Source: Maricaulis sp965228215
GTDB taxonomy: Bacteria > Pseudomonadota > Alphaproteobacteria > Caulobacterales > Maricaulaceae
NCBI GenBank assembly: GCA_965228215.1
Contig: OZ245800.1
Span: forward strand, 434,001-498,000
Length of the DNA: 64,000 bases
Direction: 5' to 3'
A model generated the notes under the pieces. That model saw only the letters and a program-made list of their open reading frames with translations, ran no database searches and was not told the DNA's origin. Below, in pieces: positions 53,910 to 64,000 of the stretch. The first letter of the stretch is position 1, and the number at the start of each line of letters is the position of its first letter. Both the position numbers and the translations under genes were made by a program.

Positions 53910-54736
53910 GACTTGCCCCGTTTGATGGCCGCCTGGACTTTCAGCGCCTGGACCGTCATCCGCACATCGTGCACGCGCACCATGGCGGCACCCGCCTGCG
54001 CGGCGCGCATGGCCGCCGCCAGCGAGCCGCCGAGCCGTTCCATCTCCTCGGCCCCTTCGTCGATCGCTGCGATGAAACGCTTGCGCGAGGCACCGAAGAG
54101 CACCGGATAGCCAAGGCGGATGACCTGATCGAGATCATGCATAAGCGCGAGATTGTGATCGAGCGTCTTACCGAAACCGATGCCCGGATCGAGCCAGATA
54201 CTGTCGGCGCTCACCCCACCCGCCATGGCAATGTCGGCGCGTTCGGTCAGGAATTCACAGACCTCGCCCACAACATCACGGTATTGCGGATCGACCTGCA
54301 TGGTGGCCGGCGAGCCTTCCATGTGCATCAGGATGACCGGCACACCCAGTTCGGCAGCCGTGGCGACGGCGCCCTCTTCACGCAGGGCGTTGACGTCATT
54401 CCAGATATCCGCCCCGGCCTCGATGGCCGCGCGTGCGACTTCGGGCTTGAACGTATCGATCGAGATCCGCGCCGCCGTCTGTTCGCGCAGGGTCTTGATG
54501 ACCGGGATGACGCGCCGGAGCTCTTCCTCGACCGGGACCGGTGCGGCGCCGGGCCGGGTGGATTCGCCACCGACATCAACGATGTCCGCGCCGTTGCGCA
54601 GCATGTCGAGACCACGGGCGACCGCGGCCTGGAGGTCCACGAAATCCCCGCCATCGGAAAAACTGTCCGGTGTGACGTTGAGAACGCCCATGACGAAGGG
54701 AATGTCGGATTTCAGTCTGGGTTTGAGAGCGCGCAT
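53906..54736 (-). CDS. folP: Dihydropteroate synthase
   Basis: 276 residues. FVMGVLNVTPDSFSDGG and ADIVDVGGESTRPGA are the two family signatures; NDVNALREEG, WLDPGIGFGKTLDHN, GASRKRFI and RVHDVRMTVQAL complete the pterin and pABA pockets. The enzyme joins para-aminobenzoate to the pterin in folate synthesis and is the target of sulfonamides. It heads the minus-strand chain folP-gst-sugE, each overlapping the next by a few bases. Confidence 0.96.
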   Translation of the reverse strand: MRALKPRLKSDIPFVMGVLNVTPDSFSDGGDFVDLQAAVARGLDMLRNGADIVDVGGESTRPGAAPVPVEEELRRVIPVIKTLREQTAARISIDTFKPEVARAAIEAGADIWNDVNALREEGAVATAAELGVPVILMHMEGSPATMQVDPQYRDVVGEVCEFLTERADIAMAGGVSADSIWLDPGIGFGKTLDHNLALMHDLDQVIRLGYPVLFGASRKRFIAAIDEGAEEMERLGGSLAAAMRAAQAGAAMVRVHDVRMTVQALKVQAAIKRGKS

Positions 54737-54829
54737 TGTCGATCCGGAAAACGCTTCAAGTCATGGACATATATGCCCAACTGATCGCCCATCAAAGCCC
54801 TAATGGGCCGACAACACTGCCTCAATCCA

Positions 54830-56335
54830 TCATCGACCTGTCGGCCCCATTCCCATCGGCAAAGGTCCAATTCCCCCGGTGCCAATGTGACTACCGTTTC
54901 GCTCAACTGTGAAAGCGATATCCTGTTCGTCAGAGCAATAGGCGGCCGGGTTATCACAAATGTTGGAGGCTTGGTCTGGTCGTCGGATTGACGAAGCATC
55001 CATACACCGAAACCCCTCGCGCGCAGTGCCACTCGCCACCTTCTCGAATTGAGCGCAAACGTGCGCGGCCATAGCGGCGTGCAATTCCGGACTCATCCTG
55101 TCTCGACGGCTCCGCGGACAAGCGTAATGCCCATCAGGTGTAGGCATGGCTTCGGCGCCGCAGCCATCATAATCCGCATCGCGAAACATCTGCCTCAGCG
55201 CTTCAGCCTGTGCCTCCCCGCGACAAGTCGCAGCCGTCGCACACGTGTCGGGGTCAAGGCAATCGCCGCGACCGCCGGTCACAGCATTGCCTTCCTGGTC
55301 GAGAGGACTGCCGCCACCAAATTTATTCGTTACCCGCGCCCACAATTGACCGAGAGTAACATGCAATCCCCGCCGCGGACGCCCGCTATATTCGGTCGCT
55401 GTCTCCATTGGCCGAAAGGTATCAATCGCCGGCACGGGGCCCGGGACATATCTCTCATCCGGCTGATCGCCGCCACTTGAACTCGGGGTAAGAGCCGCGA
55501 CCAATTGGACCAGCAGGTCTGGAGCCGAGTCCCGATCGGCGCAGTCGGAGCAGGCGTAGGACACCTGCCCCGTCTCCACATCCGTCAGCGGTATCTGCCC
55601 GTCAACTTCTTCCCCGACTCTATAGGTGCGCGACGTGCCATCACGGAATGTCAGCGTGATCTCATTGTCTGCGTTTTGGCTGGCTCCAGTGGCGCCGTCC
55701 ATCATGGATCCGGGGCCAGTCTGCGAGCGCCAATCCGGTCCGAGCGCTTCGTCCATGCATTGCCCCATGGCCGCGGCAAAACTCTCTTCGAAGATGGACT
55801 GCGGCCCAGCTCGGTTGAGCACATCCGTCATCACATCAGCGAGAATTGAAGGTCGCGGGCTGTTTCCGCCGCCTCTTCGCCCTGAAGCGCGACAATTCTC
55901 AAAACTCGACGACCAGTCTGAATTGAGTACATCCGCTGCGGCGTTGAAACTGGTCAGGACCGCCAGCACATCCTCGCTCGATGATCTGGCCCCCGGAATT
56001 GAACAGCCCATATCGCGTCCGCCCCTCTGCACATCGTCCAGCAAGCGTTCGAGACGGTTCGGGTCATTCCCGACGAGATCTCGCACCTCTTGCGCGATGT
56101 CGAGCGCACTGGCTTCATTTGCACGGCTCAAGGCTCGCAGGGACACGCATCGGTCTCGGCTCGAGGGCCGTCGCGAAATTCCACAAACCATAAACTCGCG
56201 ACTGGCTTCGGCCAGGCTATCTAAGGCATTGCTCTGCGTCGCGGTACGCAAAGTTGTCGCACGTTGTGTTTGTGCACTGACGCCGGGTGCGAGAATGAGT
56301 AGCGAGCCGACGATAGCCGCAAAAAACCTGATCAT
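54830..56335 (-). CDS. Secreted, cysteine-rich protein of unknown function
   Basis: 501 residues with a signal peptide (about 1-21, ending VSA). The mature chain has at least sixteen cysteines, many in close pairs (SYACSDCADRD, CLDPDTCATAATCRG, YDGCGAEAM, NICDNPAAYCSDEQ), which suggests several disulfides in the periplasm or outside. A segment ITLTFRDGTSRTYRVG looks like a beta domain; the rest is serine- and glycine-rich. I do not recognise the protein or any domain. GC content is lower than in flanking genes. It stands alone between folP and ftsH. Confidence 0.68.
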   Translation of the reverse strand: MIRFFAAIVGSLLILAPGVSAQTQRATTLRTATQSNALDSLAEASREFMVCGISRRPSSRDRCVSLRALSRANEASALDIAQEVRDLVGNDPNRLERLLDDVQRGGRDMGCSIPGARSSSEDVLAVLTSFNAAADVLNSDWSSSFENCRASGRRGGGNSPRPSILADVMTDVLNRAGPQSIFEESFAAAMGQCMDEALGPDWRSQTGPGSMMDGATGASQNADNEITLTFRDGTSRTYRVGEEVDGQIPLTDVETGQVSYACSDCADRDSAPDLLVQLVAALTPSSSGGDQPDERYVPGPVPAIDTFRPMETATEYSGRPRRGLHVTLGQLWARVTNKFGGGSPLDQEGNAVTGGRGDCLDPDTCATAATCRGEAQAEALRQMFRDADYDGCGAEAMPTPDGHYACPRSRRDRMSPELHAAMAAHVCAQFEKVASGTAREGFRCMDASSIRRPDQASNICDNPAAYCSDEQDIAFTVERNGSHIGTGGIGPLPMGMGPTGR

Positions 56336-56439
56336 GATTTCCCCCCATGCTGATTGGTGAAGAGCGCCTTCACATCAGCTGGAGATTAGTGAAATCCACG
56401 AACAACCTCAGGTCAAACATCAGATTATGTGTCGCACAA

Positions 56440-56466
56440 AAAACCCCGGCAAGACGCCGGGGTTTT
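56440..56466 (-). terminator. Intrinsic terminator of ftsH
   Basis: AAAACCCCGGC/GCCGGGGTTTT, an 11-bp stem with a 5-base loop; on the minus strand TTTGTGCG follows. It lies 7 bases past the ftsH stop. Confidence 0.92.
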
Positions 56467-56472
56467 CGTGTT

Positions 56473-58386
<1,914 letters not shown>

Positions 58387-58434
58387 GCGGTCATTCCGTT
58401 CAGTCGGTCGGTCTGTTGGACTCCATATGGGGTC

Positions 58435-59808
58435 TCAGACCGTCAAATTCGAGTCGGGCACGCAGCGAGTCGCATCAGCCACGGCAATTGCCCCATGAAA
58501 CCACGCCGGCGGGGCGTCGGGAAAGAGGCGCGATGCAAAACGTTCGCCAAAAAGGGGCCGGATCTGCACTTCGGTGGGATGAATGAGGCCGGCCAGGCCG
58601 ATAACACGCTCTTCGCGGCGAAATGCGAGCAGGCCGGGCCTAGCCGCGCCAGGGACATCTTCCAGGCATTCTCGGTCAGCCAGACCGGAATAATCCGGCC
58701 CCAGCGGTCCGATATCCAGCGCCGCGCTGGTCAGGATCTCGTACCGCCCGTCCCACACCATATTATCGCCGGAACCCAGCCGACCGGTCGAGGAGACCGG
58801 CCGGTCCACCCGGCCGCCGACACCGCCGGGATCCCGGATCATCCAGCTCGTTCCCCGGGCGGGCAGCAGCATGACGCCCGCGCCGGTTACACGCCGGCCG
58901 GTCGCCAGCCCCTCGGCAAGCCGTTGAACCGCCTCACGTCTCGGCGTCGCTTCCCGGCCGGATACGGCCTGGCTCAGCGCTGTCAGAAGCTGTGTGCGCA
59001 CCACGGATGGTGATGCGGCGATTGCCGCTTGATCCAGTCGCGCACCGCCCCAGCTCGCGAGGGAGACGCCTCGAACAGCCAGCCTCGCCACAGCCAGGCG
59101 CTCGTGCCTGAGGACATCACGAAACTCGTCTGCCATCTGACCCAGGCGGTGAACCTCGCCACCCGCCTCGGCCAGCGCGGCCAGTCTGCTCCGGATGGCA
59201 ATCCGTTCGAATTGCGGATTTTCGTTGGACGGATCCTCGATCCAGTCCTCGCCGCGATAACGCAGATAGGCCCTAAGGTCCGCCCGTGATTCGTGCAGCA
59301 CCGGGCGATACAGTCGCAGTCCCCGACCCTCCGGCCAGACCGGTGACGGTGAGATCGGCTCCATTCCGGCACAGCCTCGCCATCCTCCTCCCGCCTCGAG
59401 ACGCATCCACACTGTTTCGTTTTGGTCATCGCGGCTATGGGCCAGGAGGATGGCTGCGATACCGGCCTTTCGCGCCGCCGCGGCGATCAGGCTGTGACGG
59501 GCCGCGCGCGCGGCGGCCTGGATACCGCGTGCAGGCTTGTCGCCCTGCCAGGTGAGAATTTGCGCTCTGGCGCCCAGCCTCTGCGCAGAGTCCAGCGCCT
59601 GCCGGGCGTCGGCATCACTGCCGGACCTGAGCGCGTGATCGACGATGAAGGCATGGAGGGTGCGTTTTTGCACGCGGGCCCAGTCCGAGGCCAGGCAGAG
59701 GAGCGCGTGGGAATCGCCCCCGCCGGAATAGGCCAACGCAAACGGCCCCGAAGCGGGGCCGTTCCGGTCAAGCCAATCGAAGACGCGTGTCTCGAGCCCG
59801 GCGCCCAC
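58435..59808 (-). CDS. tilS: tRNA(Ile)-lysidine synthase
   Basis: 457 residues. The PP-loop ATP site is AYSGGGDSHALL (SGGxDS), followed by VDHALRSGSDADAR and AHSRDDQNETVWMRL, the diagnostic TilS stretch, and the domain with WIEDPSNENPQFERIAIR. It changes C34 of tRNA-Ile(CAU) to lysidine so that AUA is read. No ATG fits; the GTG at 59808 lies 2 bases after the cpoB stop, indicating coupling. Confidence 0.94.
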   Translation of the reverse strand: MGAGLETRVFDWLDRNGPASGPFALAYSGGGDSHALLCLASDWARVQKRTLHAFIVDHALRSGSDADARQALDSAQRLGARAQILTWQGDKPARGIQAAARAARHSLIAAAARKAGIAAILLAHSRDDQNETVWMRLEAGGGWRGCAGMEPISPSPVWPEGRGLRLYRPVLHESRADLRAYLRYRGEDWIEDPSNENPQFERIAIRSRLAALAEAGGEVHRLGQMADEFRDVLRHERLAVARLAVRGVSLASWGGARLDQAAIAASPSVVRTQLLTALSQAVSGREATPRREAVQRLAEGLATGRRVTGAGVMLLPARGTSWMIRDPGGVGGRVDRPVSSTGRLGSGDNMVWDGRYEILTSAALDIGPLGPDYSGLADRECLEDVPGAARPGLLAFRREERVIGLAGLIHPTEVQIRPLFGERFASRLFPDAPPAWFHGAIAVADATRCVPDSNLTV

Positions 59809-59810
59809 CG

Positions 59811-60692
59811 CTAGCGGCAGTTGGCGCGAACGGATTCGCGGGCCGCGCGCTCGCGGGATTCCGCCGGTGCGTTCGGGAATTGCCGGCCGAAGCGGGCCAG
59901 CGTGTCACAGGCATCCTGCGTGCGTCCCAGGCCGTGCAACGACGCAGCGAGGCGCACGAGCGCGTCCGGCGCCTTGGGGCCGTTCGGCTGCGCCCGTAGC
60001 GAGGCGATATAAGCCGAGGCAGATTCGTCGAAACTGCCCTGCACGAAGAACGTCTCGCCGAGCCAGTACTGCGCCTCACCGGCCTGCGGGTGGCCGGGAT
60101 TGTCGGCGAGGAAACTCTCGAAACCGCTCTGGGCCCCGGCGAAATCACCGTCGAGCATGCGGCCGCGTGCGTCCTGGTAGAGCTCTGCCGGATCAGCCTG
60201 CGGCGGAGCCAGCGGCGTCGCATCACCACCCAGCGTGCCTGTCGCCGCGGCGCGGGCCTCGGCGAAGGGGTCATCCGGATCGACGATCGCGACTCTCTCG
60301 CCATCCGCGTTCTCGGCCGCAACGAAACCGCCACCCTCGACGCCTTCATTCATCCAGTCGGCGGCTTCCGGGTCGATTGCCGGTGCCCGGGCGGCCTCCA
60401 GCTCGGCCTCGAGCGCCTCAACCTGGTCACGCAGACGGCGGTTCTCGAAGGAGAGGCGTTCGGTTTCCGACGTCAGTTCACGGATCTGGTAATCCAGCGC
60501 GTCCATGCGCTGGAGCAGGCGTTCGGCAACGGGGTCACCGGCCATGAACTGGGCTTCCAATTCCCCGATACGCACTTCGGTCGCATCGATGCGCTCGGCA
60601 AGTTCGCGGCGGGACTGGGATTGAGCCGGAGCGGTCGCGGCAATCGCGACGGCCATGGCGGTAAGACAGAGAGTTCTGATCATGAGGCGCAT
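59811..60692 (-). CDS. cpoB: Tol-Pal system coordinator CpoB (YbgF)
   Basis: 293 residues: signal peptide (about 1-24), an N-terminal coiled coil (about 28-100, with ENRRLRDQVEALEAELEAAR), a low-complexity linker, and a TPR-like C-terminal domain with LYQDARGRMLDGDFAGAQSGF and AQYWLGETFFVQGSFDESASA (about 175-293). CpoB links Tol-Pal with septal peptidoglycan synthesis. It could start at ATG 60692 or 60683. It follows pal behind a terminator and precedes tilS. Confidence 0.93.
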   Translation of the reverse strand: MRLMIRTLCLTAMAVAIAATAPAQSQSRRELAERIDATEVRIGELEAQFMAGDPVAERLLQRMDALDYQIRELTSETERLSFENRRLRDQVEALEAELEAARAPAIDPEAADWMNEGVEGGGFVAAENADGERVAIVDPDDPFAEARAAATGTLGGDATPLAPPQADPAELYQDARGRMLDGDFAGAQSGFESFLADNPGHPQAGEAQYWLGETFFVQGSFDESASAYIASLRAQPNGPKAPDALVRLAASLHGLGRTQDACDTLARFGRQFPNAPAESRERAARESVRANCR

Positions 60693-60746
60693 CTAGTCGA
60701 ACAGCGCGGCAAAAATGCGGCGCATAAAATTATAGCTCTGTAACGA

Positions 60747-60780
60747 AAAACGCCCGCGAAACACGAATCGCGGGCGTTTT
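60747..60780 (-). terminator. Intrinsic terminator after pal
   Basis: AAAACGCCCGCG/CGCGGGCGTTTT, a 12-bp stem with a 10-base loop and T on the minus strand. It lies between pal and cpoB, so cpoB needs read-through or its own promoter. Confidence 0.88.
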
Positions 60781-60801
60781 CCTGATTCAGCTCACCAAAG
60801 G

Positions 60802-61317
60802 CTAGTTCGTGTAGCCGCCGGTCAGCACGGTCGTGGCGTTCCGGTTCACCGCCCAGCAGCTCTCGCTGGACTGGCGGCAGGCCGGACGTTCCTTGCCGTA
60901 GGACGTCGTGGTGATGCGCGACGGATCAACACCCTGGCTGATCAGGTAGTCGCGGGCCGCATTGGCGCGACGGGCGCCGAGGGCCAGGTTGTATTCGCGG
61001 GTACCGCGCTCGTCGCAATTGCCTGCAATCATGATGCGGGCATCGCGATACGTGTTGAGCCAGGCAGCCTGGCTGCGCAGGACCGCACGGGCCTCATTGC
61101 TCAGATCGTGGCGGTCATAGCCGAAGAACACACGATCGCCGGCGGTCTGCCGGAAATGTGCGGCCGTTCCGTGGGCCGGACCAGCCGGAGCCTGTGGCTG
61201 TGCGCGCGGCTGTTCACGCGGAGCCTCGACCGGCTGCGTATCCTGGGCCGGCGGGGTCGACGCGCAAGCGGTCGCAAACGCACCCAGCGCGGCAATGGCT
61301 AACAGTTTGATTTTCAT
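60802..61317 (-). CDS. pal: Peptidoglycan-associated lipoprotein Pal
   Basis: 171 residues. The lipobox is ATAC (about Cys18); a proline/glutamine linker follows. The OmpA-like domain has FFGYDRHDLSNEARAVL, IAGNCDERGTREYNLALGARRANAARDYL and the arginine and aspartate residues that bind diaminopimelate. Pal anchors the outer membrane to the wall and binds TolB. ATG 61317 gives the correct signal peptide; longer frames run into the tolB gap. Confidence 0.96.
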   Translation of the reverse strand: MKIKLLAIAALGAFATACASTPPAQDTQPVEAPREQPRAQPQAPAGPAHGTAAHFRQTAGDRVFFGYDRHDLSNEARAVLRSQAAWLNTYRDARIMIAGNCDERGTREYNLALGARRANAARDYLISQGVDPSRITTTSYGKERPACRQSSESCWAVNRNATTVLTGGYTN

Positions 61318-61449
61318 GATAAGTACACCCTCATCCAACCAGGATTTCTGTGATCCCGGCACACTCCCCGGTCGCGCAATGCGAACCAACACTAACTACG
61401 GCCCCCCCAATGGCACCGTGTTTCAGTCGAAACGTTAGACAGAAACAGC

Positions 61450-62811
61450 CTAATCAATCAAGGGTGACCACGCCGGATCCGACGCCATTCCGCCGGTTGC
61501 CAACCGCCGCAGATTGAAGCCGGCAAGGTCGATACTCCAGATTTCGTAGCGCGTGCCATTGGTGCGCGGCTCGCCTCGCGTGAACAGCAGAACGCGTCCG
61601 TTCGGCGACCAGGCCGGCGTGTCGACATAATAGCCTTCGAACAAAATGCGCTCAATTCCCGAGCCGTCCGCCCTAACCACACCAAGCGAAAACATGCCGC
61701 CCGACTGTTTGGTGAAAGCGATCAGATCGCCGCGCGGAGACCAGACCGGCGTCGTGTAACGACCCTCACCGAAGGTGACGCGCTGAACGTCCGATCCGTC
61801 GGCATTCATCGTGTAGAGCTGGGAACCGCCACCGCGGCTGGACGAGAACACAATTTGTTCACCGTCCGGCGAGAAAGACGGTTCGACGTCATCGGCCGGG
61901 TGTTGCGTCAGGCGATCAAGCGAGCGCGATTGCAGGTCGAACAGGTGGATGTCATGGCCGTTGCGCGTCTCGACCGACACGGCCAGACGGCGCCCGTCCG
62001 GCGTGAAACGTGCGGACAGGCTCTGCCCGTCCGGGTCGATCTGGCTGGCGACACCGCGTCCGCCGGAGGCGAACAGGGCTTCCTGGCGGCCCGTTTCGAG
62101 ATCATAGAGATAGGTCGTGGCCTGACCGTCCAGGAAGGACACATAGGTGATCTCCTGGGCGCTCGGCGAGTAGTTGGGCAGCAGCGCCATATAGGACCGG
62201 TCCGTCAGGAAGGACGGGTTGGCGCCGTCCTGGTCCATGATCGCGAGCTGACGCAGCGTGTCGCCATTGCCGTCGCGGCCCTCGGACACATAGACGATGC
62301 GTGTATCGAAATACCCAGCCTCACCGGTCAGGCGCTGATAGACGGCGTCGGCCACCTTGTGCGCAACGCGGCGCCAGTTCTCTGGCGCGGTCACGAATTG
62401 CAGGCCCAGCATCTGGTCTTCCAGACGCGTGTCCCAGAGGCGGAAGGCGACCAGGAGACGGCCGTCGCTCTGCTCGGTCACGCGGCCCACAAGCAGCGCG
62501 TCGGAATTGATCACACGCCAGTCGGCGAAGCGCGGGCGCAGATCGATATTGTCGATGTCCTCGATGTAGGCCGCCTGGTCGATCGGTGCGAAGAGACCCG
62601 AGCTCGCCAGGTCATTCGTCACGACCCGCGTGATATCCGCACCGCGCTCGGCCGCACTGTCCGACGTGCCGATGAAATCCGGCAGGGCAATCGGCAGCGG
62701 GTCCAGATGGCCCTGGGTCACATTGACCTCGAGCGGTTCCTGCGCGGCGGCGTGAACCGGCACGATGATGAGAAGGGCGAAAGCCGCGATAAAGTTGAAC
62801 ACACGGGTCAT
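61450..62811 (-). CDS. tolB: Tol-Pal translocation protein TolB
   Basis: 453 residues: signal peptide (about 1-23), an N-terminal domain with LDPLPIALPDFIG, and a six-bladed beta-propeller whose blades carry motifs such as LLPNYSPSAQEITYVSFL, PSFSPDGEQIVFSSSRGG and TPVWSPRGDLIAFTKQSGG. It connects TolA and Pal in the periplasm. It is followed by pal after 132 bases and preceded by tolA after 20 bases, the standard order. Confidence 0.96.
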   Translation of the reverse strand: MTRVFNFIAAFALLIIVPVHAAAQEPLEVNVTQGHLDPLPIALPDFIGTSDSAAERGADITRVVTNDLASSGLFAPIDQAAYIEDIDNIDLRPRFADWRVINSDALLVGRVTEQSDGRLLVAFRLWDTRLEDQMLGLQFVTAPENWRRVAHKVADAVYQRLTGEAGYFDTRIVYVSEGRDGNGDTLRQLAIMDQDGANPSFLTDRSYMALLPNYSPSAQEITYVSFLDGQATTYLYDLETGRQEALFASGGRGVASQIDPDGQSLSARFTPDGRRLAVSVETRNGHDIHLFDLQSRSLDRLTQHPADDVEPSFSPDGEQIVFSSSRGGGSQLYTMNADGSDVQRVTFGEGRYTTPVWSPRGDLIAFTKQSGGMFSLGVVRADGSGIERILFEGYYVDTPAWSPNGRVLLFTRGEPRTNGTRYEIWSIDLAGFNLRRLATGGMASDPAWSPLID

Positions 62812-62831
62812 GAGCTGGTCCGTCCTTGTCG

Positions 62832-63689
62832 TCAGGGCGTCGAGTTATCGGGTCCGAAATTGACGCGAATAAGGCGCCATTGGTCGTATTGGGCCGGCGG
62901 AAGTGGATAGGGTGCGCATTGTACGGCGGCGCGCAAGGCCCGTTCCCGGACAACCGACCGGAAGCGGTCATTCAAGTCGCGGCTGCGGGCCTCGTCGATA
63001 CGGGGCGAGCCGGAAATCGTGCCGTCGCGGTTGAGATTCATGGTGACCGTGACCACGCGTTGCTCGGGATAGGGCGCGTCGAGCGAAATCCGCCAGCAAC
63101 GCGATTGCCGGATATGCGAATTCAGCAGATCTGTCAGAGTCGCGGTCATCTCCGTACCGGCTCCGGCCGACCGGCGACGGGTCTCCGCGGTGTCCTCAGC
63201 ACGCTCTTCGCGGGCCTCGGCAACTTCGCGCTCCAGATCACCCAGCAGGTCGGCGAGCGAGTCGGTCGCGGGCACTTCGTCGCGTGTGATGCGCGAACCA
63301 GTAACGACGACCTCGTCCTCCGGCTCGGGCTCGGGTTCGGGCGTAACCGGTTCGGGATCGGGTTCCGGTTCGGTCGGCGTGATATCGATCAGTTCCGGCT
63401 CGGATTCCGGCGCGGCCGGCTCCGGCTCAACGGCAGGGACCGGCTCGGCGATCGCGTCATCGATCGTCGGCTCTTCCTCGGGAACTTCCTCGACCGGGTC
63501 TTCCTCGATCTCGGGTTCCGGTTCCGGCTCGGGCGCTGCCGCGCGGACATTGGTCACATCCGACAGGGTCACAAGCTCGACCGGCACAACGGGAGAGGCC
63601 TCGAACTCCCGCACGGCACTGGGCAGATACACTGCGCCAGCGGCAATAATGCCGACATGGATGATCAGGGATAGGGCGAGACCACGCAC
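62832..63689 (-). CDS. tolA: Tol-Pal system protein TolA
   Basis: 285 residues. One N-terminal transmembrane helix (about 4-22) is followed by an acidic Pro/Glu linker (about 50-130, repeated PEPEPE) and a C-terminal TonB/TolA-like domain (about 180-285) with LNSHIRQSRCWRISLDAPYPEQ and VTMNLNRDGTISGSPRID. The helix and long linker let it reach across the periplasm to TolB. Here the linker is Pro/Glu-rich in place of the Ala/Lys helix seen in enterics. The start is GTG 63689, 9 bases after tolR ends. Confidence 0.9.
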   Translation of the reverse strand: MRGLALSLIIHVGIIAAGAVYLPSAVREFEASPVVPVELVTLSDVTNVRAAAPEPEPEPEIEEDPVEEVPEEEPTIDDAIAEPVPAVEPEPAAPESEPELIDITPTEPEPDPEPVTPEPEPEPEDEVVVTGSRITRDEVPATDSLADLLGDLEREVAEAREERAEDTAETRRRSAGAGTEMTATLTDLLNSHIRQSRCWRISLDAPYPEQRVVTVTMNLNRDGTISGSPRIDEARSRDLNDRFRSVVRERALRAAVQCAPYPLPPAQYDQWRLIRVNFGPDNSTP

Positions 63690-63698
63690 TTGGACGGC

Positions 63699-64000
63699 CT
63701 ATTGTTCCAGCGGATCCGTCACGAGACCCAGATTGCGGAAACCGGCAGACTCGATGTGCGCCATGACACGCGCAACATCGCCATAGGCTGCCTGGCCGTC
63801 GGCTCGGATATAGATGCGGGTTTCGTAGCCCGTATCGGCAATCGCCGTCAGACGCGGTCCCAGCTGTTCCAGCTCGACCGACGTCTCCTGGATGAAGATC
63901 TCGCCGCCGCCGGTGATGGTGATCGTCAGCGGCTCCTCGGCGGCGGACAGATTTTGCGCCTCGGTCTCCGGCAGGTCGACCTCGATACCGACAGTCAGCA
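63699..64000 (-). CDS. tolR: Tol-Pal system protein TolR (5' end outside window)
   Basis: Only the last 99 or so residues are in the window; the start is beyond base 64000. The visible part LTVGIEVDLPETEA, PLTITITGGGEIFI, YETRIYIRADGQAAYGDVARVM and IESAGFRNLGLVTDPLE matches the periplasmic domain of TolR/ExbD. With TolQ and TolA it uses the proton gradient to power outer-membrane constriction. tolA follows after 9 bases. Confidence 0.93.
   Translation of the reverse strand, partial: LTVGIEVDLPETEAQNLSAAEEPLTITITGGGEIFIQETSVELEQLGPRLTAIADTGYETRIYIRADGQAAYGDVARVMAHIESAGFRNLGLVTDPLEQ

Noticed and set aside
49131..56335. A genomic island or defence island suggested by lower GC genes
   Set aside because: Only two genes (49131-50936 and 54830-56335) look different, they are separated by housekeeping genes such as folP, and there are no mobility genes.

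Overview
The window is a contiguous piece of a high-GC alphaproteobacterial chromosome, about 60 densely packed genes with no rRNA, tRNA, CRISPR array, insertion sequence or phage gene that I can see. The mix suggests a marine, flagellated, Caulobacter-like dimorphic bacterium, and the Maricaulales/Hyphomonadaceae (Maricaulis type) is my best guess. The reasons are a TipF-like degenerate EAL protein, a stand-alone CheY beside a CheZ, a CtrA-like site upstream of that cheY, many secreted peptidases and amidohydrolases, a TonB-dependent receptor, and the tolR-tolA-tolB-pal-cpoB-tilS-ftsH gene order. The lineage is inferred, not proven.

Layout. 1-3.5 kb: an M16 peptidase pair (one catalytic subunit, one that has lost the zinc site) and a small methyltransferase. 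3.5-11.1 kb: xseA, purD, a secreted amidohydrolase coupled to an APH-like kinase, a TauE/SafE transporter, a GNAT acetyltransferase, and a small secreted protein that looks like an amidohydrolase without its barrel. 11.2-22.5 kb: nucleic-acid housekeeping (TfoX-like, tadA, an rsuA/rluB-type pseudouridine synthase, rsmD, mutL) and the minus-strand group ribF-ileS-lspA-DUF3035. 22.6-27 kb: cheY-cheZ, a HAD phosphatase, tipF and an OmpA-type lipoprotein. 27-29 kb: groES-groEL behind a CIRCE operator.

29-37.7 kb: a membrane-anchored XRE regulator facing an S9 peptidase across a stretch of 10-bp repeats, a Tat-type nagZ, a highly charged secreted protein with three exact-length 56-residue repeats, and hisS. 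37.7-47 kb is envelope and metal related: a DsbD/ScsB-like transmembrane reductase, SapC, OmpW, a His/Asp-rich ZnuD-like receptor divergent from a Zur-type repressor with a Zur-like box between them, a thioesterase and an M20 peptidase lipoprotein. 47-56.3 kb: an MsbA-like ABC exporter with an unusual leader, a HEAT-like secreted protein, a membrane TPR protein with a FlgO/TolB-type domain, an SMR transporter, a GST, folP and a Cys-rich secreted protein I do not recognise. 56.4-64 kb: ftsH, tilS and the Tol-Pal genes, ending inside tolR at the window edge.

Most of the window is ordinary housekeeping. The observations that most deserve a second look are the 168-bp tandem-repeat protein (33.6-35.3 kb), the barrel-less amidohydrolase (10.7-11.1 kb), the 10-bp phased repeats at a membrane regulator/peptidase promoter (29.9 kb), the hairpin abutting mutL, the structured leader of the ABC exporter (47.0-47.2 kb) and the zinc-uptake locus. 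I did not find a clear new multi-gene defence or biosynthetic system.
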